This document shows positions 34,794 through 45,340 of a stretch of 64,000 bases of DNA, in pieces (position 1 is the first letter of the stretch; each line of letters begins with the position of its first letter). The notes under the pieces are model-generated. The model was not told where the DNA came from. It searched no databases and worked only from the letters and a program-made list of their open reading frames with translations. The stretch covers positions 583,501 to 647,500 of the forward strand of contig JAWZYV010001796.1 in assembly GCA_038373885.1 (NCBI GenBank). Reading direction: 5' to 3'. Made by a program: the position numbers and the translations under genes. This DNA comes from Cheiracanthium punctorium. Taxonomy: Eukaryota > Arthropoda > Arachnida > Araneae > Cheiracanthiidae.

Positions 34794-35449
34794 GTGAATT
34801 TAAAGAAAAGGAAAAACTATAGGCTAACCTCTTATAAAAGTATTATGTTTCTATCTTAAGCTATAACATTTTAATAAAACTTGGTTTTTCAATTTAAACT
34901 TTATATTTATATCCCACTAATGTTTATTATAACTGTACATAAAATACTATGCTGAAATTTGAATTTTGACTTATATTATTTAAGTGTTTGTGAATGTTAT
35001 TAAATGTTTCATCGTACCCCAGATTAAGTGTTTCATCGTACCCCATTATATGGGGTACAATTAAACACTGACAGATATTTACCATTTGTAATTTTTTAAA
35101 TATGAAAAACTATTTACAAGCTCATAAAAAATCATTTAGATGGAGAAAAGTGTAGGTTAAAAGTGTCCATTAATTTTATTTTTGGACATGCAAATTTGTG
35201 AACAGGAAAAAAAAAGTAAATTTTTTTCACTGTACCCCAACTTCCCCTACATCAAACATATTTTTTGATTCTTGAATTGCAAATCACTGGGAGTCCGTTA
35301 CATGGAAAAGGTAGAATTTCTATCGAAAGTGCTTGGTCATTATCATTGTGTTAACAAGACTGCAAATTTTCAAGAAAGTGCAAAATCACTTTACCCACCT
35401 AGCAAGCCATCTAATAAGACATCAGTATCTGATATAACGATCTTAAATA

Positions 35450-35852
35450 TCAGGTTGTAACGAAAGTTTTCCGCCATATCTGCCTGAAAAACTAACTTCT
35501 AACTCCTTAGATACCTGTTTTTGAACTTTCGGTACCAAACCTGCACAGTGTCACATGATACAACAATAGCACTTAAAGCTGTACTCATAATTTGTTGATA
35601 TTATGTAGCTGACTTTTTGCAACACAAGTGGAAGTAAAGGATGGTTCTAATCCTCTAGAGTGATAGTTCCATTTGGGACACCTTATACTTAATGATAACT
35701 CTATTTTTTACAGATTTCACAACACAGTGTTATAAAGTAAGCCTCTTTCTTTCAAATGCCAAAAATCGTTTGACAAAATAGGAGCCAATACGCCAACGCG
35801 AACTGTGTGCTGACGATGTTTGCGGTGGCGGGAAACTTTCGTTACAACCTAA
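35450..35852 (-). mobile_element. mariner deletion derivative, copy 1
   Basis: The 403-bp element is flanked by TA (35448-35449 and 35853-35854). Its inverted terminal repeats read TCAGGTTGTAACGAAAGTTT and, reversed from the right, TTAGGTTGTAACGAAAGTTT, continuing to CCGCCA. On the minus strand the remains of the transposase N-terminus are readable (FHLCCKKSAT and TVQVWYRKFKNR). It is the reverse-oriented relative of 41218-41779, with more deleted. Confidence 0.85.
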
Positions 35853-36028
35853 TACAAATTAAATCAGATGAAAGTGCAATAATGTAAAGAAATATTTTTT
35901 ATCGGGCAGTTTCAGTTATTTAGACACAGCTATACAAACCAAGAATGTAAGCACGCATAAGTTCTTTCGTTTGTAAATGTTAAACGTGAGTTAACACTTA
36001 ACTCATATATTTTTGAAAATTCATAAGG

Positions 36029-36251
36029 CAGGGGTGACGAACCTTTATGGATCAACGTACCATTTTTTAAAAAGAAATGTTTAATGAGGCCATAGACGTG
36101 CCGTCAAATAATTTTGACTTAGTGACCGTCCGATCGTGATCCTGCATTGTGAACTTTGTTATTTTTAATTAAAATGCAAACCGTTTTGATCGCTGGCGTG
36201 CCCAAAACATTTGCCATCAGAGGCACGCGTGCCATTGGTTCGCCACCCCTG
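36029..36251. mobile_element. hAT-like MITE with perfect 8-bp duplication
   Basis: TCATAAGG is repeated exactly at 36021-36028 and 36252-36259. The ends are CAGGGGTGACGAACC and, reversed, CAGGGGTGGCGAACC. The 223-bp element has no coding capacity. CAGGGGT ends with 8-bp duplications are typical of hAT elements. Confidence 0.92.
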
Positions 36252-36259
36252 TCATAAGG

Positions 36260-37189
36260 TATTTGACATGAAACTTGAAAATACTAAGGTTGCTGTAGAT
36301 TATGCATTTTCGAATTTGCTCCACTGTTGAAACTAGCTACTTGTACTTATAGCCTCTTCTTTCCAACTGTCCTCTAATGTGAACCTTCTTGTTTCCACTA
36401 AGCTCGATCCTTTAAGAATACTTTTGTTGTTGTGAACTGATGCACACATTCTTGGATGCTTTAGTTTTGAGTAAGTGATTTTAACTCATTTGAGAGTGTA
36501 AATTCTAAACATTGACACAAACATTTTATTTCTGTTTTCCGTTACACGAAAGAATATTCGAATGTTATTGAAATTTCCTAAGTTGAATTTGTAAATGTTT
36601 TTAGTTTTTATCGAAATTCATATAGCTGAAAAGGACTCTTGTAGGACATCATCACTCTTTAAAAGTTTCTTTACAATCTTCGTTTGTGGGTGATAACAAC
36701 TGAAACAGAGATTAAGGATTAGGATTTTATTCTATAAATTACACGAAAATACGCTTTCTACTGGTAGTTTTTAAGTGTAATAGGTTTTATAAACACAATT
36801 ATGAAATTTATCTTTAATCTGAGATGTGAAATTGGGTCTGCAGGTCTGAAGAAGATAAACTTAAAATATTAGTGTTGTTTAAAGACAATTTAAAATAAAT
36901 AAATTGTTTAGATTTTTCTTCGAGGGCAGTTATTGCAACAATTATAAATACAAATATAGGATCATATACATTTGAAAATAAGTTCAGTTATTGTAAAAGT
37001 ATTGAAAAGAAAATTAATAATCGTTAACCATTAGGCAATGTTTTACATTAAATCTATTACTTTTTTTCTGATTCCTTGAGATATTTGTCTTTTTTTAATA
37101 AACTAAATGTGTTTGTATTTCATAAAATATGTTTGGCCTTATGGAACTCTTAAAGAATTTTATTTCTAAATTTCCACTTTGTTTATCAA

Positions 37190-37190
<1 letters not shown>
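36260..37190. other. A+T-rich stretch without recognisable genes
   Basis: Nothing recognised. Confidence 0.55.

Positions 37191-37191
<1 letters not shown>

Positions 37192-37262
<71 letters not shown>
37192..37262 (+). repeat. (TA)n(TG)n microsatellite
   Basis: About 16 TA repeats run straight into about 19 TG repeats. Confidence 0.97.
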
Positions 37263-37264
<2 letters not shown>

Positions 37265-37970
37265 TTTTTAAATAAATATATTCACAGGTGCAGGTTTCTC
37301 ATTTTGATGAATGTGTAACATTGTAAGAAATCAGAAAATGAGCAATATTTTTGTATACATTCAGGACGAAAAATAATTTTAGACTTATTACATGCATTTC
37401 ACAACTTTTGGTGAAGTTCATTCATCACAGTACTCATCAGCGCAGTTTTCTTATTCTAGACTTGAAGAGCTGATAATCAAGGTTTCGCCATTATACACCT
37501 CGCATTTACCTACTTCATTTGCATACCTGAAATCTAGATTGTAGCCATCCAGATAAGAACTGCAAAGATTTACAGAATGAGCTCCAACTGAACGAGAATT
37601 CAACAATTAGGTGATAAAGTGAAATTTATCGGAGAGAATCAGGTGTACTGTTGAAAGAGAGGCCTCCTCCATGAAAATGAATGCCTCATTACAGTGAAAT
37701 GGTAATTCTAAGTGAGGGAGAAAGGAGCCTTAATAATTCAACTCTAATTGCTACTAGTATTTCGTCTGATAACACATAAATGGAACCATTGGAACGGATA
37801 CTTCAAACAAAGTAATTGATCTTCCGACGTCATATGAGATTCTCTGAATGAATTATTTTTCTTTTTTATATATAAACTGAATGACTATAATTAATAAGAT
37901 GGTATTCATCATTTTAATTCATGAAAAATCTTCTTTGATGAAATTGTTCTTTTATTTATCAAGTAAATAT
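37263..37970. other. Stretch without recognisable genes
   Basis: Nothing recognised. Confidence 0.5.
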
Positions 37971-37971
37971 A

Positions 37972-38410
37972 CAGGATGGCCATAAAAAAGACTTTGCTCA
38001 TATATGGACCTCTAGGGAACGGTCTGTTCAACCGATTAAAGTTGAAATTCCAGAGATAGTTATTCAAAGGCGTGGGCTCAAGATTCTGTGAACGACAACA
38101 AAGTGGTGCTCACGGTCACGGCTATTGGGAAACAAACTCGACATTTGCAAATGGCAACATCTACTTTTTCCGTCACAAAAAGCTCTGCTCATTCTCAAAC
38201 TGTAAAGAGCTATGGAACAGTTCGTGTACTACAAAAAAAATCAGCGTGTTATGCTCGCACAAGGACAGCTCCGTGAACAGCCAATAAAAACACGATTGAG
38301 GGAGGGAATTTGCGCATGATAGAGGCAAGACACCAATCTCACAAAGATGTTCGCGAGATATTCAGCGTAAAAAACAATAAAAATCTGTGTGGGAATGTTG
38401 GTTCTACAGT
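37972..38410 (+). mobile_element. CAGGGTGGCCATAAA foldback element, half copy
   Basis: The start CAGGATGGCCATAAAAAAGA follows TA. The next 300 bases match the left arm of the complete element at 58238-59081 (TATATGGACCTC, TTCTGTGAACGACAACAAA, GTTCGTGT-like blocks). The right arm is absent. Confidence 0.65.
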
Positions 38411-40090
38411 TTAATAAAACTCTAAAATAATTTTTCTTTCATATGTTCAGTTTCAGTTAGCTGGTTCATCATAATTGTGTGATTAAATTATTCTTTCACC
38501 CTTCTCTCTGTGCCAATAATAAGTCGAAGTTGGTTGCATTTCTTTTGCTTTCCTAGCTGTTAAAAAATATCTTTTTCTTATGCAAAAATTTCACACTTAG
38601 TTAATATGCGTCTAAGCTTAGCTTAACGGTTTTCATCGGTTTCTGTAAGCGTACAATATTTTTTTTTTCTTTCATAACCAAATATGAACTCACATCATTT
38701 AAAATCGTTGAACTAATTTTCTATCCGAAGGGTTTCGGTTAATTTGGCTAGTTTTATTTCAATAGTTGGATCCCTAATATCATTGTTATCTCTTGTCATC
38801 TCTCTGTTGACTAAGAATAACCTGCGGTCTTTCGGCGTCATTTATAATGAAGGTATTTATTGGTGCTCATTTGGGCGTTCCTTTGATAATCCAACAATTA
38901 ACTTTTCACCAACCTCTTGTTCGATTGATCGATTTGATTTTACACTGGAGACTAGAGACTCATCTTCAACCTTCCTGCCATAACGTGTCCCATTCACCAA
39001 TATCATGTAACTATGCATCGTTTCTATGAAGCAAAGTAAAGGATTACTCATTTTTTTACAATTGTGTGTCTTGTTAGAGTGTCGCAAAACTGATATACTT
39101 GGATTACTGCTCTACAACACAATGCTCTTCCAATGTACGCCATCACTTGGAAGTTAACCTTAAAATTATTTGAATCAGCCCAAATAAAATCAACCCCTTC
39201 TTTAGAAGTAGATTCCATCCTCTCTGTAATTTTTAACATATTTACCATTTAAAGATTCAATGTGTTGCTTAATGCTTTCAGTTGCATGGTTCAACTTTTT
39301 ATCCACTTTTCGGTTCCACTTGAGCTCCAAATGTCTGAATAAGATTTTGGAGCCAACTTTTCTAGTGCTACGTTTTAGAAAAATAATAAACCAAATTTAT
39401 AACAGTGTAATCTGAACAGTTTAAATGATGATGTATTAAATTTTTGTTAATCAACCTATTTGGAGTATGATCTGTTAGCATTTTCGGTATCAACATAAAA
39501 TTAATAAAGTTCCAGCTCTTCAAACTGGTATACTCCTTTTACATTCAGCAACTTCAGGAATAGCTGTCTTTCTCACTGCCCAAGAAATGCTATTGCAGCT
39601 GCTCCAAAAGGCAGTGAGAGTTTACATTCTTCTATACTTCCCTACTTACATCTAAAATGCAAACTTCAATCAGAATCCAGGCGCCGAAAGCCTAGTATTG
39701 ACATATATTAGTACTTTGGGAGTTGAAATTTTATTAATGGACTGGAAGAAAATCTTTTCATCAGGTTGACCTCTACATGTACAGGTTAGTTACCCGCAAA
39801 AATTAATAATCGAACTTGCTTCGTTTTCCGTATTTATCGTCTCTGCGACATAATAAATTGGCCAGAAAATCGAAAGCAAACCATACTGGTTGGAAAAGGT
39901 CGTCAACTCCTATTATAGATTTAAAAGATGTCTTTTACTTTTGCAGTAGATGCCAAAATGTTGCCATGTGAGATTTCTTCTTTCATTTTAACTCATCATT
40001 AGAAATATTTCCCATGTTTAAATTTATCCTTCTACATGCATCGTGCACGTTATGGTTCAACTTATGATTGTTTTCTTTCGAATTCCATAT
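38411..40090. other. Stretch with weak coding-like remnants on the minus strand
   Basis: Between 39250 and 38740, minus-strand frames (MVNMLKITERMESTSKEGVD, then SNPLLCFIETMHSYMILVNG and VEDESLVSSVKSNRSIEQEV) look richer in plausible protein sequence than the flanks and could be one broken reading frame. I recognise no family. No terminal repeats or splice pattern support it. The rest holds nothing recognisable. Confidence 0.25.
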
Positions 40091-40099
40091 CACTCGTAG

Positions 40100-40516
40100 T
40101 AGAGATGAGTTCGGGCTCATTTTTTGAAGCCCGAGTCCGCCCGAGCCCGAAGACTTTTAATCCGAGCCCGCCCGAGCCCGAGCAATATTATTAAAGTTGG
40201 AGCCCGAGCCCGCCCGAGCCCGAAATTTCAGCTAAAGACAAATAAAATTAACTACTTCATTAATAGGATACAATACATTTTGGAGCTTCACACACCCTAG
40301 TCTCCCATGCCGCTATTTTTTTAAATAAGTGCGTCTATTTATCCCATGAATCACTTTTTAAAATCTGTTTCAAGGAGTATGTTCAAAGGAGAAATTTTTC
40401 ACGAGCCCGAGCCCGCCCGAGCCCGAACGCAATCGTGAATTACAGAGCCCGAGCCCGAGTCGGGCCCGGGCTCGGGCTCGGGCTTTCGGGCTCGGGCTGA
40501 GCCCGTCTCATCTCTA
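40100..40516. mobile_element. hAT-like MITE with GAGCCCG subterminal repeats
   Basis: ACTCGTAG is duplicated exactly at 40092-40099 and 40517-40524. The inverted ends are TAGAGATGAGTTCGGGCTC and, reversed, TAGAGATGAGACGGGCTCAG. Both subterminal regions (40110-40225 and 40400-40505) are tandem variants of CCCGAGCCCG. The 417-bp element has no gene. The G-rich right arm contains GGGCCCGGGCTCGGGCTCGG followed by another GGG, enough for a G-quadruplex pattern. Confidence 0.9.
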
Positions 40517-40653
40517 ACTCGTAGTAAAGATTATAAACGCACCCGCTGCTTTAATAAATGAGCGAGCCGTTAAAAGAACACGGGCTAGTAAATAAAATAA
40601 GTGTGCGCGTTTTTTCTAACGATTGAATTTTGAATTATTATATAAAAGGACCT

Positions 40654-41030
40654 TGTAAATGTCTAGAGTCTAAGTCTGTATGTGTATTGTGTAAATTAAA
40701 TTGTCGGTTACCATTTTGAAGATAGTTATAGTGTTTGTAGTATAGCCGTCTTGTAAATGGCTAGAGTCTAAGTCTGTATGTGTATTGTGTAAATTAAATT
40801 GTCGGTTACCATTTTGAAGATAGTTATAGCGTTGGTAGTAGCCGTCTTGTAAATGGCTAGAGTCTAAGTCTGTATGTGTATTGTGTAAATTAAATTGTCG
40901 GTTACCATTTTGAAGATAGTTATCCGTCTTGTAAATGGCTAGGGTCTAAGTCTGTATGTGTATTGTGTAAATTAAATTGTCGGTTACCATTTTGAAGATA
41001 GTTATAGTGTTTGTATTATGTTACAATAAA
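40654..41030 (+). repeat. Four-unit tandem repeat, unit 82-98 bp
   Basis: CTAGRGTCTAAGTCTGTATG begins at 40663, 40761, 40857 and 40939, giving periods of 98, 96 and 82. Units differ at only a few positions. Length changes fall in the GTGTTTGTAGTATAGCC spacer, which is missing between units 3 and 4. The array is young. Confidence 0.95.
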
Positions 41031-41217
41031 AATTGAAAATTAGCGTGGGAAAACTTTACTCTCGTTCATTTACGTGATATTCCAAAAATTCTAAAGTTTT
41101 TTCATTACTCCAGTCTGCCATCTTGATTGTCAATCTCACGAAACATGAACGGAATGAATTAAAAGAGAAAAAAAAAAGACCCAAACGCTGTCCTTTGTAC
41201 GCTTGGCGACAGAAGTA

Positions 41218-41779
41218 TTAGGTTGTAACGAAAGTTTCCCGCCACTACAAATATCGTCTGCAAACAGTTCACGTTGGTGTGTTTGCTCCTATTTTGTCAA
41301 ACAATTTTTGTCTTTTGAAAGAAAAGGACTTGCTTTGGAACACTGTGTTGTTAAAAAATATCGTTATCATTAAGTACAGGGTGTCTGAAATGGAACTATC
41401 ACGTTACTGGATTACCATCATTCACTTCCAGTTCTGTTGCAAAAAATCAGCTACAGAATGTCAAAGAATTTTGTGTGTCATTTAGATTTCACTTTTGTAT
41501 CCTATGGCACTGTAAAGGTTTGGTACTGAAAGTTCAAAAACAGGGCCTATGACATTCAAGGAGCTGAGCGTTCTGGCCGGTCTGCTGATGTTGATGAGGG
41601 CCACCTGCGAGAAGAAGATCAGTTCTTAACCACTTGAGAGTTAGCTAAAGAGTTAGACATGAATGCCATGCCCATTAGTCATGCTATGCATCCCATAAAC
41701 TTGATGTACAAGTTCACTCGCTGGGTGCCGCATTAGCTGACTCAAGCAGATTTGGCGGAGAACTTTCGTTACAACCTGA
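41218..41779 (+). mobile_element. mariner deletion derivative, copy 2
   Basis: The 562-bp element is flanked by TA (41216-41217 and 41780-41781). Its ends are TTAGGTTGTAACGAAAGTTT and, reversed, TCAGGTTGTAACGAAAGTTC, the same family as 35450-35852. It retains the transposase N-terminal half and has lost the whole catalytic half. Confidence 0.9.
41390..41765 (+). pseudogene. mariner transposase N-terminal pseudogene
   Basis: In shifting frames the plus strand shows CCKKSATECQRILCVI (first helix-turn-helix), then GTVKVWYxKFKNRA with one stop, GAERSGRSADVDEGHL, TTxELAKELDMNAMPISHAM and NLMYKFTRWVPHxLTQADLA. These correspond in order to the two helix-turn-helix units and the WVPHEL linker of mariner transposases. 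At least three frameshifts or stops are present, and nothing follows where the Asp residues should be. Confidence 0.8.
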
Positions 41780-41789
41780 TACAATGGTC

Positions 41790-42854
41790 TGAATGTATAA
41801 ACACTCACTTCCCCTCGCGTTGTCACTTCGAAAATCCTTTCTGGAGGAAGCTTGGACATTGGACATGGACAAGGCTAGGAGCAATGCAATACGGGTGTTT
41901 ACATTCTTGTTTTTTAGGTTAACAACCAAAAATATTTTTTGTGTTATAACTTGATATCATCCTAGTGCCAACAAGTAAATTCTTTTATTATGTTCTTATA
42001 ACTTTTAAGAGAAAAACGTTAAATTAAAAAAGTCCCTCATATACAAATTTAAATTTTAAAAAGAGTAATTTTTTATACCTACGAGTTATGTGATTATCTT
42101 TATGCAATAAGTGAAAGCATACTTCATTTGAAAAAGTGGATAACATTCAATATTAGCCGAGTTCCTTGTTATATGTGAAGTAGAATGTAGTTATCTCTAA
42201 TATAATTGGTTTTCAGCTTAAAAATTCATTAACTTAAAAAATTTTTCATAATCTAGTCGTACTGACAATATTAGTTAAATTGAACGGTCGATAAGTTTTT
42301 ACAGTTGATGATATGAAGATTTTTCCGATAATTTTAATTATATCGTTAAAAAGTTCATTAAGATAAGGGACCTCATTTTTCACTGATCCTATCAGTAAAT
42401 CCTTAAAGATAATTAAACATTATTATGTGAGCATGGGGACAAGTAGTCAAAGTAAAAAGTAAATATTTTTTATAAACTTAAAACTTTCCTTAAAATATGT
42501 TTTTTTTATTTACTGTCTATAATTAAGAGTCGTTGATAACATTTAAGTTAAGAAAAAATCTATTAATGAACTCCTTTCACATAAAAAGTCATATTTTATG
42601 AACAACATGCTTTTTTTTATATCACAGAGCACAAAAGAAAGTTCAAGGTCTTTCATGCTACTACGCTTTTAGAACTGATTTTTTTTTCTTCTCAGTTTTG
42701 TGATTTTACTACATAACTATCTCAGTTATGAAAACAGTAGTACCTGATAATCAATTAGTCAAAAAAGTTGTTTTAACCTTACCTACTCACAGTTTTGTAC
42801 ACAAACAAAAAAACATATTTTAAATTTCCTGTTAAAGGAATTTTGTTTTGTTTT
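41790..42854. other. A+T-rich stretch without recognisable genes
   Basis: Nothing recognised. Confidence 0.55.
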
Positions 42855-43250
42855 TGTTTCTGATGCCCCCTGACACCCGCAAACGTAGGTGCCATATCCC
42901 CCCACCCCCCTCAAACAGAGGCGATGGGCTGAAGGGGTGCGCCCTCCATTTTTAGGGCCCCAGTGGTAGGAAGTACGATTTAGCCCGTGGTCCCCTAATT
43001 TTGAACCAATTACAGAGGAGGGACCAACCCCTTGAAATCGTCACTCCCAGAGGTATCGTTTAACAACTTGGAGGACATTGGAGCCACGACAGATTTTTAC
43101 GTTCAATAGGTTAGCCTACACGGTCCCTCAGTAGGTGAGCCGAGAGGAAGTTGACCCTCCGAAGCTCTGGCCAAGCCGGATGCTGCTTCACTTGCCGTGT
43201 TCTAATGGGAACGGAGTTTAGCGCCCAAACCACTGCGGGACGAAAATTGC
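42855..43250. repeat. GC-rich unclassified repeat-like segment
   Basis: The composition jumps from very A+T-rich to clearly GC-rich and back within 400 bases. The right edge, reversed, begins TCCCGCAGTGGTTTGGGCGC, faintly like a pol III A box. No B box, open frame or paired ends were found. It is probably an old SINE or composite repeat. Confidence 0.3.
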
Positions 43251-44628
43251 TTTAATTTTCCTTGAAAAGAATTAAAAATAGTTTATTTCAAAACATAAAC
43301 AACTAAATTACTTCTGCTACAAATCTCGAAATGTAAAAACTTCGGAATAATTTACATGGTAGACTGAAGCTGTTTAATTTTGAAATATTATAGCTGGCAT
43401 GTATAAATAAGTCACTAGCTTCTCTCTAAGAACATTTATTCAGTTGCACATAGTTATCCTTAATTTATCTATTATTCCTTGAATTATTTTTGCTTTGATA
43501 TTGCTTATAAATTGCGATTTCTGGGAATTATGCTTATAACAAGTTAGTAACGGCAATTCAGTCATTCTTTTTAATACAATGTGTCATTTTAAGGCTTTAA
43601 TTCATGTAATAATTAAGGAAAAATTCTTTGCTTTAAAACTCGGATATCTAGCATCATGCATTGAGTACTAGAGTGTGTTACTGAAATCACTAATGAAAAT
43701 AAAATTATAATGTATCACGCGAGAGGGTAATTAGGAAAGCAAAAATAGTTTTACCCACGCTTCCAATGTTTAGCCTTTGAATAAATGCGAAGGGAAAGCC
43801 ACAGATAACTTATGAACAGGTTATCTTTATTGGTAGAACTATGTAACATTGTTGCCCTTACCAACTTTTATACACCATTAATCACTATCTGTCAAGTTTG
43901 CTTATTTTGATGTTGCGAGTATAGCTTTAGCCAATAATAATACTATGGATGCCTCTAATAAAATGCAGTGGAGCTTTACTGAAAATAGACTGGGCTTTCA
44001 TTGAAAATTCACATATCAGTATTTAGCGCAAAAATGTTAATAAAACACAAGACTACTTATTTAAGCACGAGTTGCAGCAATATGTAAAAAAATTTACGCC
44101 TAAAGAAACAGGCAAGAATGTTCCTGTACAGGTATTCCTTAAAATTGATATACTTATTCTTTATATAAAAGTAGTACGTTGCATTCCAGTTTACTTTGGT
44201 GGTGTTTATAAACATTTAGTGTTTTCTATTTTCAAAAGAAAACTCTAATTTCAGAAGAAATAGATCCGTAGTAAATATGGATAAAATATTTATTCATTGG
44301 TTCAGGAAAGAGAGCATGAAAGTTGTGAAAGTATGACAAACCAAATCATCAGCACTCCAAAACTATGTCGACAAAAGTACATTACTTCACTCTTATTTTG
44401 AATATCGTACACCGTGATTACACATTTTTTGTCCTTGATGCTACAGTAATTAAAAAATACGATTTCAAAGGGAAAAAAATGGAATTATGTATTTTTAGTT
44501 AATCTAAGTAAATATCTCTTGTTTAATTTAAAATCAAACTTAAGCGATAAAATCTTTTAAACTAGTCTTAAAAAATGGGAACTTCGTAAAAAGTATTTAT
44601 TTTTAGTTTCACTTGAAGATATATTGAA
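43251..44628. other. A+T-rich stretch without recognisable genes
   Basis: Nothing recognised. Confidence 0.55.
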
Positions 44629-45340
44629 TCCTACTATATAGTTACGCTGATCTCTGACTCGCTAACTCAGTTACTTTGTAACAATTCCGGTTGAACAACT
44701 CGTATATAAAACTTTTACCGTCATTAATTCAAGCAGATTAGAAAGTCATTGTCTAAAAACGTAATAAAGTCTACACCGTTTCAACAATGCGCTTGAAAAC
44801 TTTCATAATGGCGTATAAAAATATAGAAAATAATCCGCGCTACATTAAAAATCTGAAAATCCACCTGTTCCTTAATTTTAAAGCGAGTTTTCGCTATTTA
44901 GATCTGAATTTTATTTCCGAAAGTAAGAAAAAACAATCATTTGCGAGACAAACATAGCTGTTCAAATTGACATTGACGTCAACTCGCTGATGAACTCACA
45001 GTCATGAGGCTTTAAAGTGAAAATTGTTATTCCAATTCGTTTAAAATAGGTTTTCGAGATTACATAGTTTATTTGTTTATTTTTTTTACAAATAAAATGA
45101 TTTCCTAAGAGTGAAGTTTTGATATGAGAGGGGCTGTTTCAATATCGTTCGAATATGAAAAGTTCCGCACGTTTCCAGAAGAGCCTGAAATCGGATTTTG
45201 GTATATAATAAAAATTGGAGTCATTTATTTTAAGAGGACGAAGATATATAAATGTAGACATATTTGTGCCATTTTTAAAGAGCTAGTTGTAATAAACGGG
45301 GTTTATTTTCGAATAAAATATTCCGGGTGAATGCTTGATT
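44629..45340 (+). mobile_element. Interspersed repeat with TCCTACTATATAG start, copy B, uninterrupted
   Basis: This is the uninterrupted counterpart of 8625-10750. It has TCCTACTATATAGTTACG at the start and GAAAAGTTCCGCACGTTTCC and GTAGACATAT near the end. It serves as the empty-site reference showing that 8935-10429 is an insertion. The open frame at 45124-45330 is not shared with copy A and is not called as a gene. The 5' end is Helitron-like; the 3' end is unresolved. Confidence 0.6.

Larger units (their letters stand above)
33372..35247 (+). mobile_element. pogo/Tigger-like transposon remnant
   Basis: TA flanks both ends (33370-33371 and 35248-35249). The termini match as inverted repeats: GAGGAAGTTGGGATATGATG on the left and, reversed, GGGGAAGTTGGGGTACAGTG on the right. 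A GTTTCATYGTACCCC block or its reverse recurs near both ends (33390, 34290, 35006, 35030, 35042). The interior keeps one open transposase-like C-terminus (34404-34793). It also contains unrelated material: a less A+T-rich piece with a 13-base C run (33640-33870) and an AT microsatellite (34114-34255). The catalytic domain is missing. Confidence 0.7.

Noticed and set aside
38072..38287. Open frames in the half foldback copy
   Set aside because: They lie in an arm of a non-coding foldback element and are not kept open in the complete copy at 58238-59081.
45124..45330. Open frame in the interspersed repeat copy B
   Set aside because: The homologous stretch in copy A (10437-10750) does not keep it open.
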